Source: Balanoglossus misakiensis (lineage: Eukaryota; Hemichordata). Taken from it: a stretch of DNA of 64,000 nt. The notes below the pieces were generated by a model. It did not search any database, had not been told where the DNA came from, and was given only the letters and a program-made list of their open reading frames with translations. The DNA is taken from positions 11,656,001-11,720,000 of the forward strand of contig CM082592.2 in the NCBI GenBank assembly GCA_040954595.2. The letters are read 5' to 3'. Positions 25,895 to 38,933 of the stretch are shown in pieces; the stretch's first letter is position 1; each line of letters begins with the position of its first letter. The position numbers and the translations under genes are program-made.

Positions 25895-28800
25895 ATGTTC
25901 AGCCAAGTTGACACCAAAAAGAAGAATGACTTCCTAGACAAGCAGAAAGAGGCACGGAATGAAAGAGCCAATGAAAAAAAGAGAGAAGAAGCTACCATCC
26001 AAATCCAGGTACATTTTTTTTATTATTTAGACACACATTTATACTATATAAATTGTAAATGTCATCATATAAGCTTAGATCCAGATAGTCAACTGGGTTC
26101 TGTGGCATTTGATATATAATACACTTTTGATATTTACCTCTGTCATCAGAAAGATATGTATAACTGCAAGATTAGTTTATCTATACTAAAACATTTCTAC
26201 TTTCACATTGATTTTTTCAGGCTGCTGTTCAAGGATTTCTTGCCAGACGTAGACTCCGACGCAGACTGACCAAACAACTTGACGCAATTATAGATCAAGT
26301 GTCACCCAATAAAGATAATGCTGAAGCCAACAAACCCAAATTCAGCCCAGGTTTGTACCTGTGTGAATATCATGAATCTTCAAAAAATAGTTTTTAGTTA
26401 TTTATTAGAGGCAATTGTGAAATCAGAAATTAATAACATCTGTAATTTTACATTGCTTTGTTTGTCTACCCTTCAGCAATTGATTTGTTCATCGCTGTCA
26501 AGAGATTCTTGTTTGTCTTCAATGAAAACAAAGATGGTGATGTAAGTATATTTTATTTTCTTGACCACAGCATATGTAAATAATTTTAATTTCCATTACT
26601 GTGTGCTGTATATCATTTATTTTCTATGTTTGATTCAAATTTTCTGTTTTCACAGAGGTTCGAGAAGTTATGCAGATATATCGTGGCTTGCATGGAAGCT
26701 GAAGGTGAACCAAAGGTGAGTGAGAACATCATTGTTATTTTCAGTCCATTACCCTTTTGCCACCATGGTACAGTCCAAACCCATTGTTTTCTTTAGTAAG
26801 GTCAGACCTCTAAAGGAGAACTGGGGGTGGAAGGGTTAAGAGACAGAGATCATCTTGAGTGATGGATCCAACAGTCCAGTAACTCGTATGTCTGTCTGAC
26901 AGTGATACAAATGTTCTTACGCTGTTTTCTGCAACTTTCTGTTTCCAAAAGGTTTGGTATGTGTCACTGGCATTATCCAAGGACCATGTGTTACCATGGA
27001 TCCAACAATTGAAGTTCATTCTGTGGCAGAGTTGTCAGTACATGAAGACACTCAAGGTGAGAGAGAATTCAGACACATCTGATCTTTCATGGCTGTGTGA
27101 CAAAGAACTGAAAAGCTTGCAGTTACAAGAGAACGGTGACACTATCTGTGTATATTAATGGATCAACTAAACAATTTCTAAATCCATTTGATACCTTTCA
27201 TTATTGGCATATTGATCAGTTATTGACACTGAATCTGCATGTATTTGATTGAAATAGATCTATACTTTACATACATAATTGACATTTTCTCTTTTACATG
27301 CAGCCAGAGTCTCCCAACGACAGCAAAGTGCTGACACTGTATCTACATATGCTGTTTACGTTTACTGACACAGCAACTTGGAAGATTCTCAAAGTCAAAG
27401 GAGGTAATGTCATCCAGTTGTCAGTCTCTGTCTGTGGACGCATCCTTTAAATGCTTTTACCATCATGGTCCTGTCTACTGTGGTAAATTTAGTCTATGTA
27501 AATGCTTCTCTGATTGTGCACCTCTAACTACAACCTGTTTTCTTTTCAATCTCAGGAGAGGGCTTAGCACCAGGTATGAATCAGCTGTGTGCCAATGTTA
27601 TGGGTCATCTGAACAGCAAGGGGATATACGTCGTCCTCAAAACAATCCTATTGCAAGGTTTAGCCAGGTCCAAACCGGTCTTCAAACATGCAACCTTGGC
27701 AGCCATCTTAAAGATTGCTCTCAGGTAGGTCAATAATGCATGCTGATGTAAAGATTGCTTCACCAGGAAAAAGAAAGTCATACCAATTGTGACAACCCTT
27801 CCAATGCTTGTTATTTGTTGTCACTCACAGACCGCTGGTTGCTGGCAAGTTTACAGACAATTTGCTTACAATATTTCTGGTCCACATACTCTCAGTGCCT
27901 GCGATAATACTACATTTGTCAACGTTAGCACCTGAGGTAAGTTACAGTCTTGGTCATGAATTAATACCAGATCTGTGGGGTGGGGAGTCAATATGCTCTG
28001 TTATATATCAAAAATCCCCCTCCCCATAAAGACTTGCCATTCCCTAGCAAGAATTAGAATCAACATGATCATCAGAGATGTCAATTCCTGTTTATGAAAT
28101 AGATGTGTTGTCTTTGGCACCTTTAATAAAATGTCAGGATGTGATGTGGATTCATCTTGCTTGTCTTCGGGGTATGAAGAGCAGTGACATTCAAATTTCA
28201 CAGCAGATATTAACACCTCATGCCATTGACAGCTCAGTTTTCCACCCACCATTTGAGTGAATAAACTGTCATTTTTTCTCTGCAGTGTCTAAAGGCTTTG
28301 ACAACACACGAGATCTTTAAGAGAAGTTTACACATGCTTTCATCAGAACAGAACACCAAGATTATATTCAATTCCCTTGAAGGCAACTATGCACTGTGTT
28401 TGCTTGGTAAGTGCATTGTATAGCAGACTGATCAAATCAAAGATGTCACTGTAATTTTGTTGCATTGGAAGTCTTTATTTCAAAGGAGAACATTGTTTTT
28501 ACAATTATTTTCCTGTTGACCATTTTTTATGTCGTTGCATACAGTAGTTTATTCTTGTGCTACTCTTATTTTCAGCAAACCTGGTACAGTTGGGGAACAT
28601 CCATTCAGAGGTGTGTTTATATAATACTATTATTATATATGTACATGTAAAACATTTACTCATGCAATTGGAAATTAATTTTGACATCATGTGAACTGAA
28701 GATTGGATGAAATTTGTCTCGTCTTTCAAAGCCAAAGAACAATATTTTAAAAAGCGTAAGCAATCAGTGTAGTGTATTCTGTATTTGATAATAAACATTT

Positions 28801-31800
28801 TATAATTCTTTTCAGGCCTTGACATCAAATGTTTCTGCCTTTACCGTGAGTATTATCTTTTAGCAATAAGGTTTGGTTAAATCCTTGAAATGTATGAAGT
28901 TGACTCAAAGTAAGAATGATTAACACAATAAATACACCACATATAATATCATGATCAGCTTGATGTTTTTTCTGTGCATCAGTCATCTTGCCTGAAAAAA
29001 AGTTAATACTTGGGAGAATGGCCAAAAATGCTGAGTTTGATTTTTGTGATTTCAGAGAGTAGTCGGTCTGCTGCTATCCAAGTGCCAGAGTTACGTAGCT
29101 TTGAAGAAATCCAACAACACACACTGGCATCCGGTCTTAGGATGGTTTTCACAATCAACAGATCATGGGTAGGTAATGTGTACACATGGAAGTTGAAAGA
29201 CAGAAGGTGCATGTTACTTTAGGAAGACAACCAGTAGACTGAAGATGTCATCACCAGTAATGTGACAATAATCACAACTTGAATGTTGCATACACCTTTT
29301 GTTTTTTGTAGTCTACATGAATCCATGCCCTTTGTGGTCAGACAGTTACAGCTGTTATGGAACCCTTCCACTGTCAAGTTACTCTTCAATGACATCCTCA
29401 CACAGCCATTGCGAACACCAGATGGATCACCAGAGAAGATGGTGGTATCACCCCCAGTCAATGCGTCAAGTCCCAAAAGTAAGTATTCCCTTGTAATGGG
29501 CAGGAACATCATCATCATGTAATGTTGCGGTTTCTCAGATTTGTTGAACCATATTTCATAGGTTTAAAGTTGAAACCACCACCTGTGTGTATTTTGTTTA
29601 TTTAGCCATGTCATCTCTCAATATTCCTTCAGATATAATTCTCAGAAAGTTGCAGAGGTCAGGTTCAAAGTCTAGTGGAACCAACTCCAAGGGAAGAAGC
29701 ATCACTTCACCAGAAGTCAAAACCATATGCAGTGTTTGTGAACTCTATCAGACAGCATTGGTGACACTCACACAGCTTAGAATGGATATCTTGACAGGTA
29801 ATGGCCAACAGAGCTTTGTGATACCTCAACTTCAGTGGTTTCCTTCTGCTACACTGAAAATACAGTTTGTCAATTAACATTAAAATGAATGAAGTTGTTC
29901 ATGATCTGCCATTCCTCGATGTTGCTTCACTTAGGGCTGAGTTACCAAGATGTGCTGTTGTCCAACCTGTGGAAGTTCATCTGGGAGCTGGGACCAAACG
30001 GACCACTCAAACTGTACACAGAACAGTTGCAGACGGCAACAGACCAACCCATCTTCTCTGTACTGACACTCTTCTGTGACTGTGCTGGCCATCTCATCAC
30101 GTGAGTGTCTCAAAAGCAAAACTGCAGCTCTTCTAGAAACAAGAAAACAATTTTGAGGTCATCTTTAACTTCTTACTGGAACTTTCTCAGCGATAAACAA
30201 CCAAATTATTATGGCACCTTAATTTCTAATTTTCTTTCTCGCCAGTGTCTTGGATGACTTGGAATTGTATGAACAACAGACACCATTCAAAGTGTCAGAT
30301 CTGGTGGCAATGTCCAAAATTCTGAACACCTTTGTGTTCCGTATGATATGGGACTTTGGCATCTATGGTAAGCAGTTTGCCATGTCAGTCAGTTTTGGAC
30401 TTGGAATTTATAAATATTTTGTTTAATTTCATTTTTTTTTTTCCCCTATGGACTCAACACATAAACCAAACCAACATTCTTACAGTGCTGCAAACATCTG
30501 ATATACTTCTCTTTCACTTCTTCCCCACAGACAGCAAATCCAAGTATTCTAATTTATTCAACTCATCCCATAATTTATTAATGTTGCTGTATGATAGAGA
30601 TTGTCGCAGATCCTTCACACCAGAGAACCACTGGTTAATGAAGTAGGTATACTTCTAGTGAAAGCATATGATTCTATTTCTTTCCATATTTTGGGTCATC
30701 TTCTATTGCTTTCATCATTTACAACATTTAAAACTGGCATCTATTTGATTTTGTTTTCAGGGATCTGAAAGCAAGTGTCTTTATATCAGAATTGGAGAAA
30801 GCAAAGCGAAGAGCACAAGTCGTGTTGCAGAAAATACCGCATGTCATTCCACACAGAGATGTAAGTCTGTAGTAGACATTGTTTTTCTGATTTCAGGAAT
30901 ACACATATTTCTATGTTCACATTGTTTGTGTTTGTACCATGGCACATTGAAATTCTGGGTTTCACCTACTGCTGTTGAGACAGACTTTGGAAGTGTTTGG
31001 TCAAAACTGTGAAAATTGTATCCAGTAAGTTCATTTGTTGTCGTCTTTCAGAGGGTGATTCTGTTCAGGAAGTATGTATCAAACGAGAAAGCTGCCTTGA
31101 GTATTACAGAGTCTGTCAGTGCCTCTCCAGCATCTACACTTATCACTGTACATAGACCGAGACTCATTGAGGTAAGTCATGACAACAGAATACTGTATTC
31201 CTTAGAATCATTCCAGTCACAGAATACACCTCAAGTGCTTATTTTTTCCTTTTGTTTAATTTCAGGATGGATATCGACAATTAGCCGCTCTGCCAGCACA
31301 GGCTTTGAAAGGAGTCATCCGAGTTCGATTTGTCAATGAACAGGTGAGAACACCATCCCCCCACACCACTATAGTCCAGTCCAAGTTCACTGTTATCTAT
31401 GGTCAGGTTGGACCTCTAAAGAGGGAACTGGGGGTGAAAGGGTTAAGTGTTCTGTGTCCAAACCTGCTCCCCATAGATACAGTAAGCACTGAGAACATCT
31501 CTTTCCATATGTTTCAGGGTTTGGATGAGGCAGGTATAGATCAAGATGGTGTCTTCAAAGAGTTCTTGGAGGAAACTATCAAGACAGTCTTTGATCCATC
31601 GCTCAACTTGTTCAAAGTAAGTGTAGTGGAAACAAAGGCTGTGAGGTCAATGCTTTAATGTTTCGTTAAATCTCTGGGCTGATTCATCATGTTTTGATAA
31701 CTACATGTATGTCAGATATTTTAACATTTTGTTATTTTTAGATGACAAGTGGAGAACAGAGGTTGTATCCCAGTCCGACATCGTACATTCAGGAGAATCA

Positions 31801-34800
31801 TTTACAGTTGTTTGAATTTGTGGGTAGAATGCTAGGAAAAGCAGTCTATGAGGTGAGTCCATTGCACAGATGTCAAAACACACACCAATATGTCCATGAA
31901 GTTTAACATATAAAGACACTAGTCAAGGCTGTCATTTATAAGCTCTTCAGTTCTGTATATTCCATCAACATTCTTTCAACCACACCACACCACATGACAA
32001 CCCAGTTATTTTTCTCTCTCTCTCTCCACAGGGTATAGTGGTAGAAGTGCCTTTCGCATCTTTCTTCCTGACTCATATGTTGGGGCATCAGCATAGCTCC
32101 CTCTACAGTCCAATCGATGAACTGCCCTCACTAGATCCAGAGCTCTACAAGAGTCTGACGTTCATAAAGGTATCTCTATAAAACCACAGCAATATTTTCT
32201 GACCTGGGGGTAGTACATTGAACAGTGTTGACTTTCAGTGATGGACTTATAAAGACGTGATTCATATAGTGGTATCTTAATAAAGGCCTTTTACCCCCTT
32301 GTCTCTCTTTCTTTCAGCACTATGACAGTGACATAGCCGATCTTGACTTGACCTTTTCTTATGATGAGGATGTGATGGGGAAAGTGGTGACCCATGAATT
32401 GATGCCTGGAGGAAGAGCTTTGCCAGTCACCAATGAAAACAAGTGAGTGTCCTCATCATGATGTCAATTCACCGAAAATTTAAGCTGAAAGAGATGTTTC
32501 AAATAAATGAGCAAATATGTTTTAAAGATTGAATAGTATTGAAGATGAAGATTTTTCTGTCAAATTCTTTCTGAGTATTGACATTTGCATGCTTCTTTAT
32601 AATGAGGTCCCAAGTGAGATGTACACAGACTGACAGGATATTGTCTTGGAGAGGTGTTGGAAACAACACTTCAGAGAATAATAGTGTTATAAGATTGTTT
32701 CTCGTTTGTGTGGCTTCAAATAATTCAAAATAATTGAATGACTCTGAAAATCCACATTTTCCCAGAGCTGTAGACTTGTCTATTGTCCTGGTGTTGGCTT
32801 TTGCTGTTGTCGATGAAAGTGGTTGCCACACTGTCTGAACAAATATAGAACATAGTTTTTGAGTGGTTGGTTTATAGTGATGTAGATGATAGGATTGATG
32901 GCATTGGTGGACACAGCCAGTACTTGGCTGGCTACTGTGATGTACCAGGGTACAGTGGTTGTGATGGAGAGTAGAGCTGTGCACAGTATGGGTGTGCAAC
33001 AGAACACAAAAGTCCCAACCACTGCGAGTACCTGCCAGGCGAGTTTGATGTTTCCTGTCCTTGTTTCCGTGTCTGCTGGAAGGACGTTTCCAGGCAGAAC
33101 CTGTTGAGCCTGCCTTGCTGCTCGGATGATGTGAAAGTATGCAAATACAATCACAGAGAATGGAACCAGATATCCAACCAGGTGCAGAAAGGTGGTGTAG
33201 ACCCCGGTTGTGTCAGCCCTCAGGTCCAACGTACAACAGTAGTAAACCACAGTCAGATAATTGGGTATGGACAGCGAGGGCAGCATTATTGCTGTGGAGT
33301 ACACCAAACTGATGACTATCACGGCATTGAGACGATTTCTGGTCATCAAACACTCGTAGCGCAGTGGTTTCATGATTGTGATGTATCGGTCCACACTGAC
33401 AGTTGCTAGGATACACAGGGATGTCAAGAAACAGATGGATGAACCGATAGCCTCAAATTTGCAAACAGCGTCGCCCAGCAACCATTCATTTGTGAGTGAT
33501 AGTATGATGGCATTGGGCATGAATATGATCCCGAATATCAGTTGTGTCACAGCCAGTGCCAGTAGACAAGTACCTGGAAAAATAATACTCAAAGATATAA
33601 AGTGGACTGAAAGACTACAAACTTTGGTTGAGACAGATGGATCAAACTACAGACAGAAAAACATTGGAGACACAGAGAAAAATCCCTTACCCGTTTGAGT
33701 TCTTAAATCCGGTGTTTGCACAATGGCTATGATGTTGAAGCCATTGCCCACAATGGTGAAGAAATCCAGCACGATGAACGTAACAGCCAGCGGGTAATTA
33801 GGAATGGGTATACTCTGGCTTGTGTTGAGCGTTGTCATGTTTAGTCCGTGGGTGTCCTAGGTGGATACAGCTGTTCCTAAGAGTGATTAGTCAAGCTTTC
33901 ACGAAATTGCCAGGCTGGTGATGGGTGCACACATGTGGAACTACCATGTCAGCATTACACATCTTATGAAATTCACCCTCAGACTGTTTGTACAAAACGC
34001 TGGGTCCAGTCCATGGCGGATTGTAGCTCAGAGATGTGACTAGTGTCAGGTTTCAGACAGATGTTCTCTGGTGGAAAACGAAATCTGATCAGTCCACTTG
34101 AACTTCACAAATACCTTTCTGTTGTGAAGACTTGTACGTGATTGACTTATCCAATTTCAGCCAATAATGACCAGGTTAGCCTCATCCATAAGTTGACCTT
34201 CTCCAAGCATTTTCGGTCAACGGTTTCAGAAGAGTCTGTTGCATAACCACTCAAAGACGTCTCCTTCCTGTTGGTCATCAAAGCTCTAAATTAGTCAAAT
34301 ATTGTGCAGCTTGTCCACTCATTCAATGATTTCATTAGTGGATTTTTTTCCTCTGAAGCCGAGGTCATGTGATTACACAGTGAGTCGTCAGAAGTTGACC
34401 ACTGAACTCAAATTTGCATATTCTTGCCCAAGGGAGTAAATTATCAGTATCATTCTTGGCTAACTTGACATGAAGGTCAATCCTCATTGGTTAAATACAA
34501 TTAATTGATTCTGACCTAGAAGTGTTGTCAGGGATCAACAGAGTCTTAACAAGATTCCTGTTTTCTGTCCCTTCTTATACTCAGAATCAGTTACATCCAC
34601 TTGATGGCGCATTTCAAAATGAACGTCCAGATCCGAGAACAAACCCAAGCATTCATCTACGGATTCAAATCCATCGTCAACCTGGAATGGTTATCCTGGT
34701 TCTCCACACCGGAATTACAGCGCTTGATATCAGGAGACACAGCTGAGCTTGACTTGCAAGACTTGAGGTAGGAGAATCAGTGGTGTCTATTATTGATTGA

Positions 34801-35882
34801 CAATGAATTCATTCAATTACGTTGGTCAGGAAATCTGGATTATTATATATAACAATTTGGAACAAAGATTTTGATTAGAAGAGAATTGATTTTTTTAATA
34901 CTGCAAAGATTAGTCTGCACTGTGTTGTAATTGAGTTGATTGAAGCGCCCATGCTCCAGCAATTAATTTGTATTCAGTTTCAAAGACACTATCAAACACA
35001 ACAGCTACTGCCAAAACAAATACGAAATCACAATCGCTACAAAAGTGCATCCAATCTCCCCTCAATAATCTGAACAAATCATGTCAAGTCAATGGATAAC
35101 AAATACTTTCAACAGAATTATACTATATGATCATTTCTTCCATAGGAAACACACACAGTACTATGGTGGGTTTCATAACCAGCACCGAGTGGTCAACTGG
35201 CTGTGGGATATACTCATAAATGATTTCACCAAAGAGGAACGGGCTTTATTCCTCAAGGTAAGTCTTTAAAAAAAAAAACCTTACCATTATTTTAATGCGC
35301 AGCATACTGGTATCTTCCTCTACTGCATACAAGCAATCATGAATACAGCTTTTTTACTCTTTCTGTTTTGTTTTTCAACTCTCTCTGGTAATAGTTTGTG
35401 ACCAGCTGCTCAAAGGCTCCACTACTCGGATTCGCCAACTTGGAACCACCATTCTCAATCAGATGTGTGGAAGTCAGTGAAGATCAGGTAACTGTGTACA
35501 TTAACATGATATTTCCCCACGCTCTTTTGTAGAATTGTAAATGAACCACCAATATCATGAATTCTCCAATTACCATTTGCTGAATCTCAGTAAAGCGGCC
35601 AACCCAAACTGTTTCTACCGTCAGCCTTTGCCAGGTTCATGAACAAATGACAATCCTAACAATTATTTCTCCCCTCATCCTTTGTCACAGGACACAGGTG
35701 ACACCTTGGGGAGTGTGCTGCGAGGATTCTTCACCATCAGAAAGAAAGATCCAGTGGGCAGACTTCCCACTTCATCAACATGCTTCAATTTACTGAAATT
35801 ACCAAACTACCAGAAAAAGAGTACACTGCGTGAAAAGCTACGATATTCTATAACTAGCAACACAGGGTTTGAACTCTCATAG
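25895..35882 (+). CDS. UBE3B: UBE3B, HECT-type E3 ubiquitin ligase
   Basis: UBE3B transfers ubiquitin from an E2 to substrate through a catalytic cysteine. Coding exons: 25895-26008, 26221-26350, 26477-26541, 26656-26715, 26952-27056, 27304-27403, 27556-27724, 27831-27936, 28286-28406, 28576-28610, 28816-28845, 29056-29168, 29312-29478, 29606-29797, 29935-30100, 30246-30367, 30531-30642, 30761-30860, 31052-31171, 31266-31343, 31518-31616, 31742-31852, 32032-32169, 32318-32442, 34585-34767, 35146-35257, 35395-35487 and 35691-35882. Phases agree throughout, giving about 1085 residues against 1068 in human. An acceptor at 25879/25880 precedes the start ATG, so there is an upstream untranslated exon. 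An IQ motif ([17 protein letters not shown]) lies near residues 36-55, split by the first coding intron. The HECT domain covers about residue 730 to the end. The catalytic Cys is in [12 protein letters not shown], residue 1053, codon 35781-35783. The C-terminus NTGFELS matches the family. Confidence 0.98.
26768..26840 (+). repeat. Interspersed repeat, copy 1 (UBE3B intron)
   Basis: This stretch (CAGTCCAAAC ... GACCTCTAAAG ... CTGGGGGTGGAAGGGTTAAG) aligns along its length with 31373-31447 in a later UBE3B intron. A fragment with GGGGGTGAAGGGGTTAAG occurs near 13430. It is probably a short dispersed element of a family I cannot name. Confidence 0.65.
31344..31517 (+). other. Stop-free UBE3B intron of 174 bases (possible exitron)
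   Basis: This intron lies between two HECT-domain exons (31266-31343 and 31518-31616) in phase 0. It has a GTGAGA donor and a TTTCAG acceptor. It is 58 codons long and has no in-frame stop, so the reading frame is open through both exons and the intron. Retention would insert 58 residues before [11 protein letters not shown] without truncating the protein. The spliced form is the one that matches orthologues. The intron includes copy 2 of the interspersed repeat. Confidence 0.75.
31373..31447 (+). repeat. Interspersed repeat, copy 2 (inside stop-free intron)
   Basis: AGTCCAGTCCAAG ... GGTTGGACCTCTAAAG ... AACTGGGGGTGAAAGGGTTAAG aligns with 26768-26840. In this copy all codons in the UBE3B frame are sense codons. 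Confidence 0.65.
32780..33838 (-). CDS. Rhodopsin-family (class A) GPCR, nested in UBE3B intron
   Basis: Two exons, 33838-33691 and 33573-32780, join through a GT-AG intron (donor GTAAGG) to give 313 residues. This is a seven-transmembrane receptor of class A expected in the plasma membrane. An N-glycosylation site is at N5. TM1 lies about 17-40 with a GNGFN core. The conserved disulphide Cys is C87 at the head of TM3, with partner C162 or C163 in loop 2. DRY is at 111-113. TM6 has FCCTP in place of CWxP. NPIIY is at 276-280, followed by an amphipathic helix-8-like stretch. The opsin lysine position in TM7 is valine, so this is not an opsin; melatonin receptors usually have NRY and NAxxY, which also differ. 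Ligand unknown. It lies wholly inside UBE3B intron 32443-34584 on the opposite strand. Confidence 0.93.
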
Positions 35883-37422
35883 TGTATAATACACTATCCA
35901 CTGTCCATATTGCCAGAGAGAGATTTTGTTTCTGGACCCTTGGAATGTATTTTATTGTCTGTACATATTCTATTAGTGTGTTGGTTGTGAGAATACCATG
36001 ACATGCTGGAGAGTTTTTAACAACTGTGAATAGTGCACACCAGAATATATTGAGCGTGGGTTTAGCAGATGGATTGGGTTGGACTGGGTTGGGTGTTAGT
36101 GTGAATGGGTTTGTGTTGAGAGAGGTTGGATACTGAGTGTGGGTTGATTTGACTGTCAGAGGAGTAAGGCAACAATATTTGATGATGGGTAGGGATTTGG
36201 CAAGGTCATTTTAGCTGGACGGAATAAGTATGATATCGGGTATGGAAAATGGGTTGGGATAGGGCAGGAATGTACCCATTTTTGCATGTTATGCTGAATA
36301 TTTTACAGTGAATTGAATTTACAAACTTAAAAAGCAATGAATGACAAGTACATTTTTTTCTAATGTGTGCACTGTGGTAACGTTTGGTTGGCAGTGCTGA
36401 CAGCGTTCTAAATGTGTTCATGTGTACATATTAAGCAACCACATTTGTTGCACATTTGAAATAGAACTATAAAATTTTATAATGGTAGGACTCTCGTGGT
36501 TGATATACCAAGTATATCAAAATCACTATTGCAAATAAAAATGTCTGTTTTTATGGTCACTGGGGTGAGGACATTGAGACATGTAAATAATAGAGTATAG
36601 GAAAGAGTCAGTAAACCAAATGAAAATCCATCTGCATGCCGACAAATCTGTTAGACATATTTTATGTATCAAGGAGTCATTGACCAGATGTACTGAATTT
36701 AGTGTGTCTGTAGTTTGATCAATTTGGTAGCTGTACATCCAGTGATAGACCTCAAACATTTGCGTGTGGTCATTTGGCGTGTAAGATACAGAATTTTTTT
36801 TGTGGTGTTATTCCGTTTTCACCATTCCATTCCAGTGCCAAAGTTCTACAGAGTGTACACATGGAGATTTATTGTGAATTCTGAAACCACTCCAGATCCA
36901 TCCTCAATATTTTTTTCCGATTCATTCTGAAGATGAACCATTCTTTTCTCAAACATCTATTTTCTGTATTCAAATTCACAATTACATCCACTTTGTAAGT
37001 GTTCTTTTATCAATGTATTCTTTTGATCAGTCTTAAACTGTACAATTTTGTATTCAGAGAATTTTTGTCATATACTGTACATATGAGAAATCACAGTAGA
37101 GTTTGCAACATGTACATAGGTTGCATTGATCTTTGTAACTATGGCATCCAAAAAAATGTTTTCATTTTGTGTTGTAAATTTGTTCATGTGAGTGTGAAAT
37201 GTATATAGAATTTCAAATATTTGAGTTATGAAGGAATTTTGTAAAATCCCAAACTGATTATCAAACCTAAATGACATGAGAATGGTATGCCAGCTTCTCA
37301 ATTGGATCCCAAGGTCTAGCATAACATCTTCACTTGCCATGGTCTTGCTCTCTGACAAATAGGGAGACTGACAGAGTGTGTAGAAGTGGGTATATGCATT
37401 CACATCCCAGAAAATGCATTTA
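35883..37422 (+). other. UBE3B 3' UTR and gap to CCDC86
   Basis: No coding region is visible. UBE3B ends at 35882. An AATAAA at 36534-36539 is a good poly(A) signal for it, and the convergent CCDC86 transcript is expected to end near 37420. The stretch 36040-36130 is rich in GGGTTGG and GTGTGGG words. The remaining sequence is AT-rich without clear structure. Confidence 0.6.
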
Positions 37423-37428
37423 TTTATT
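37423..37428 (-). terminator. Poly(A) signal of CCDC86
   Basis: TTTATT on the plus strand reads AATAAA on the minus strand, about 100 bases past the CCDC86 stop codon. A second overlapping copy is at 37419-37424. Confidence 0.6.
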
Positions 37429-37527
37429 CAAAACAACCTTTGATGAATTATTACATATTCAAATGATATATAATTATGCAAAGTTATGAAATTCAACTGG
37501 CATGAGTCCGTAATAAAATACAGTATG

Positions 37528-38557
37528 TTAACTCTTCTCTTGTAGCATTTTATTGGTGTCCCTTTTTTCAATATATCGCAATTGTTTCTTCTTCATTCTT
37601 TTGATCTTTGCAGGATTTTTTATCTGAAAATAAAGAAAAAGGAAATTATAATGTTCTTAAAGGCCCATGAATCATTGGGTCACAAGAAATAACCAAGGTA
37701 ATATTTTCAAAATGTTGTCAAAAATCTTGAAGTATGGGTGAAAAATACCAACCACTTGAACAATTTCAGCTTTACGCTGATTTTCAAATTTCCTCTTTTT
37801 CTTTTCTGCTATCTTTTTGCGCTTGATCTGAAACAAAAAGTAATAAAAGATATAAATATGATGCAAATGTGTGTATTATCATCATTATCACCACCACCAT
37901 CATCATCATCATCATTCCACTGGAGGTCTCTTACAGGAGCTTGTGTAGTCTCATGGATGTGCACTCTACCTCTCGTTCCTTGTCTCTCTGTTCCTTCAAT
38001 TCTTGTTCATATTTTTTGACAGACTTCCTCTCAGCCCGGTCTTTCATTTTCTTCTGCCATGATGTACGGAAAGGTTTGTCTTGTTTCATATCGGAAAATC
38101 TGTAAAGACAATAAGATTTCTGATTTCATCAGGAAACTGGGTCAATCTCTCGCAAGACATGACCATAATTTCACACACTATCCTGACCCTGCTGGTTTGA
38201 AAGATATGACACCCCTCCCCCAAGAAATAATGAGTACACCCTTATATTACTCGTTGCCGTAAAGAGGCTGTATTTACGACGCAGCAGACTTGCCACTTAC
38301 CTTGTCGTTTGTTCTGTTTTCCATTTCCTTCCTGATTTCGGTCTTCCCTTAGGCACACCTCGTGAGTATGATTCCTTCTTGTAAGTTTCCCAAACACTGC
38401 TGACATCGACAACACCTTTTTCTTCACCGGAAGTGGTCTGTCCATCATCAGGCTGTAGTCGTTTCGCAACTTCACTCGATTCAAGGTTTGGCGATTCCGA
38501 GCTATGAACCGTATCATCTTCCCCTTTGCTCTGAGGAGCAGCATCTCTCTTTGTCAT
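37528..38557 (-). CDS. CCDC86: CCDC86 / Cgr1-family nucleolar protein
   Basis: Four exons, 38557-38301, 38099-37970, 37827-37753 and 37623-37528, join in phase to encode 185 residues. The product has the Cgr1 family core: the basic PKGRPKSGRKWK segment (about residues 70-81), a KPFRTSWQKKMKDRAERKS block, a long Lys/Glu-rich helical coiled coil, and the conserved ending IKNPAKIKRMKKKQLRYIEK. Yeast Cgr1 is nucleolar and needed for 60S subunit processing; human CCDC86 is also nucleolar. The N-terminal part is acidic, low-complexity and much shorter than in human (about 360 residues). It shares a divergent promoter with RSRC2. Confidence 0.93.
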
Positions 38558-38933
38558 TTTGAAACTGCTGCTCTGTCAATGTGTGAAATGTGTCTATTTC
38601 AATGTGATCGTTTCATCGGAACACAAATCACACGTGCCCTCAGCTGGCGTCCATATGTTTTGGGGTATTCCACTCCATTTAGGGGCAGAGGGGGATTTTG
38701 AACTGTGGTCAAATGGTATTCTAACCCTCAAAATGTTCTCACTGTTATCATTTTAAAATTTAACAAAGTTGGTTAACCTTCATATGTAAGTAAATGCTAT
38801 TATGTCCCAAGTATAATGCCACACAAAGTGTTTTCGGGATATGGGAGTCCCTCAAGTGTGTTGCACGCTGTCTACTCTTGTGCTCGCGCGTGTCACCAGA
38901 GGTCATGATACTACACATACGGGCATTTTCAAA
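38558..38933. promoter_or_regulatory. Divergent promoter shared by CCDC86 and RSRC2
   Basis: The two start codons are 376 bases apart and point away from each other, so both 5' UTRs and both core promoters must fit here. CACGTG (about 38631-38636) is an E-box, a site typical of Myc-responsive ribosome-biogenesis genes. A CpG-containing TGCTCGCGCGTG lies just before the RSRC2 start, and TTTCAAAATGGACG at the RSRC2 start resembles a YY1 site. No TATA box is clear. Confidence 0.65.

Noticed and set aside
32499-32999. 166-codon minus-strand frame overlapping the GPCR 3' end
   Set aside because: Different frame from the receptor, low-complexity His/Thr-rich start, no homology; a shadow of the GPCR exon.
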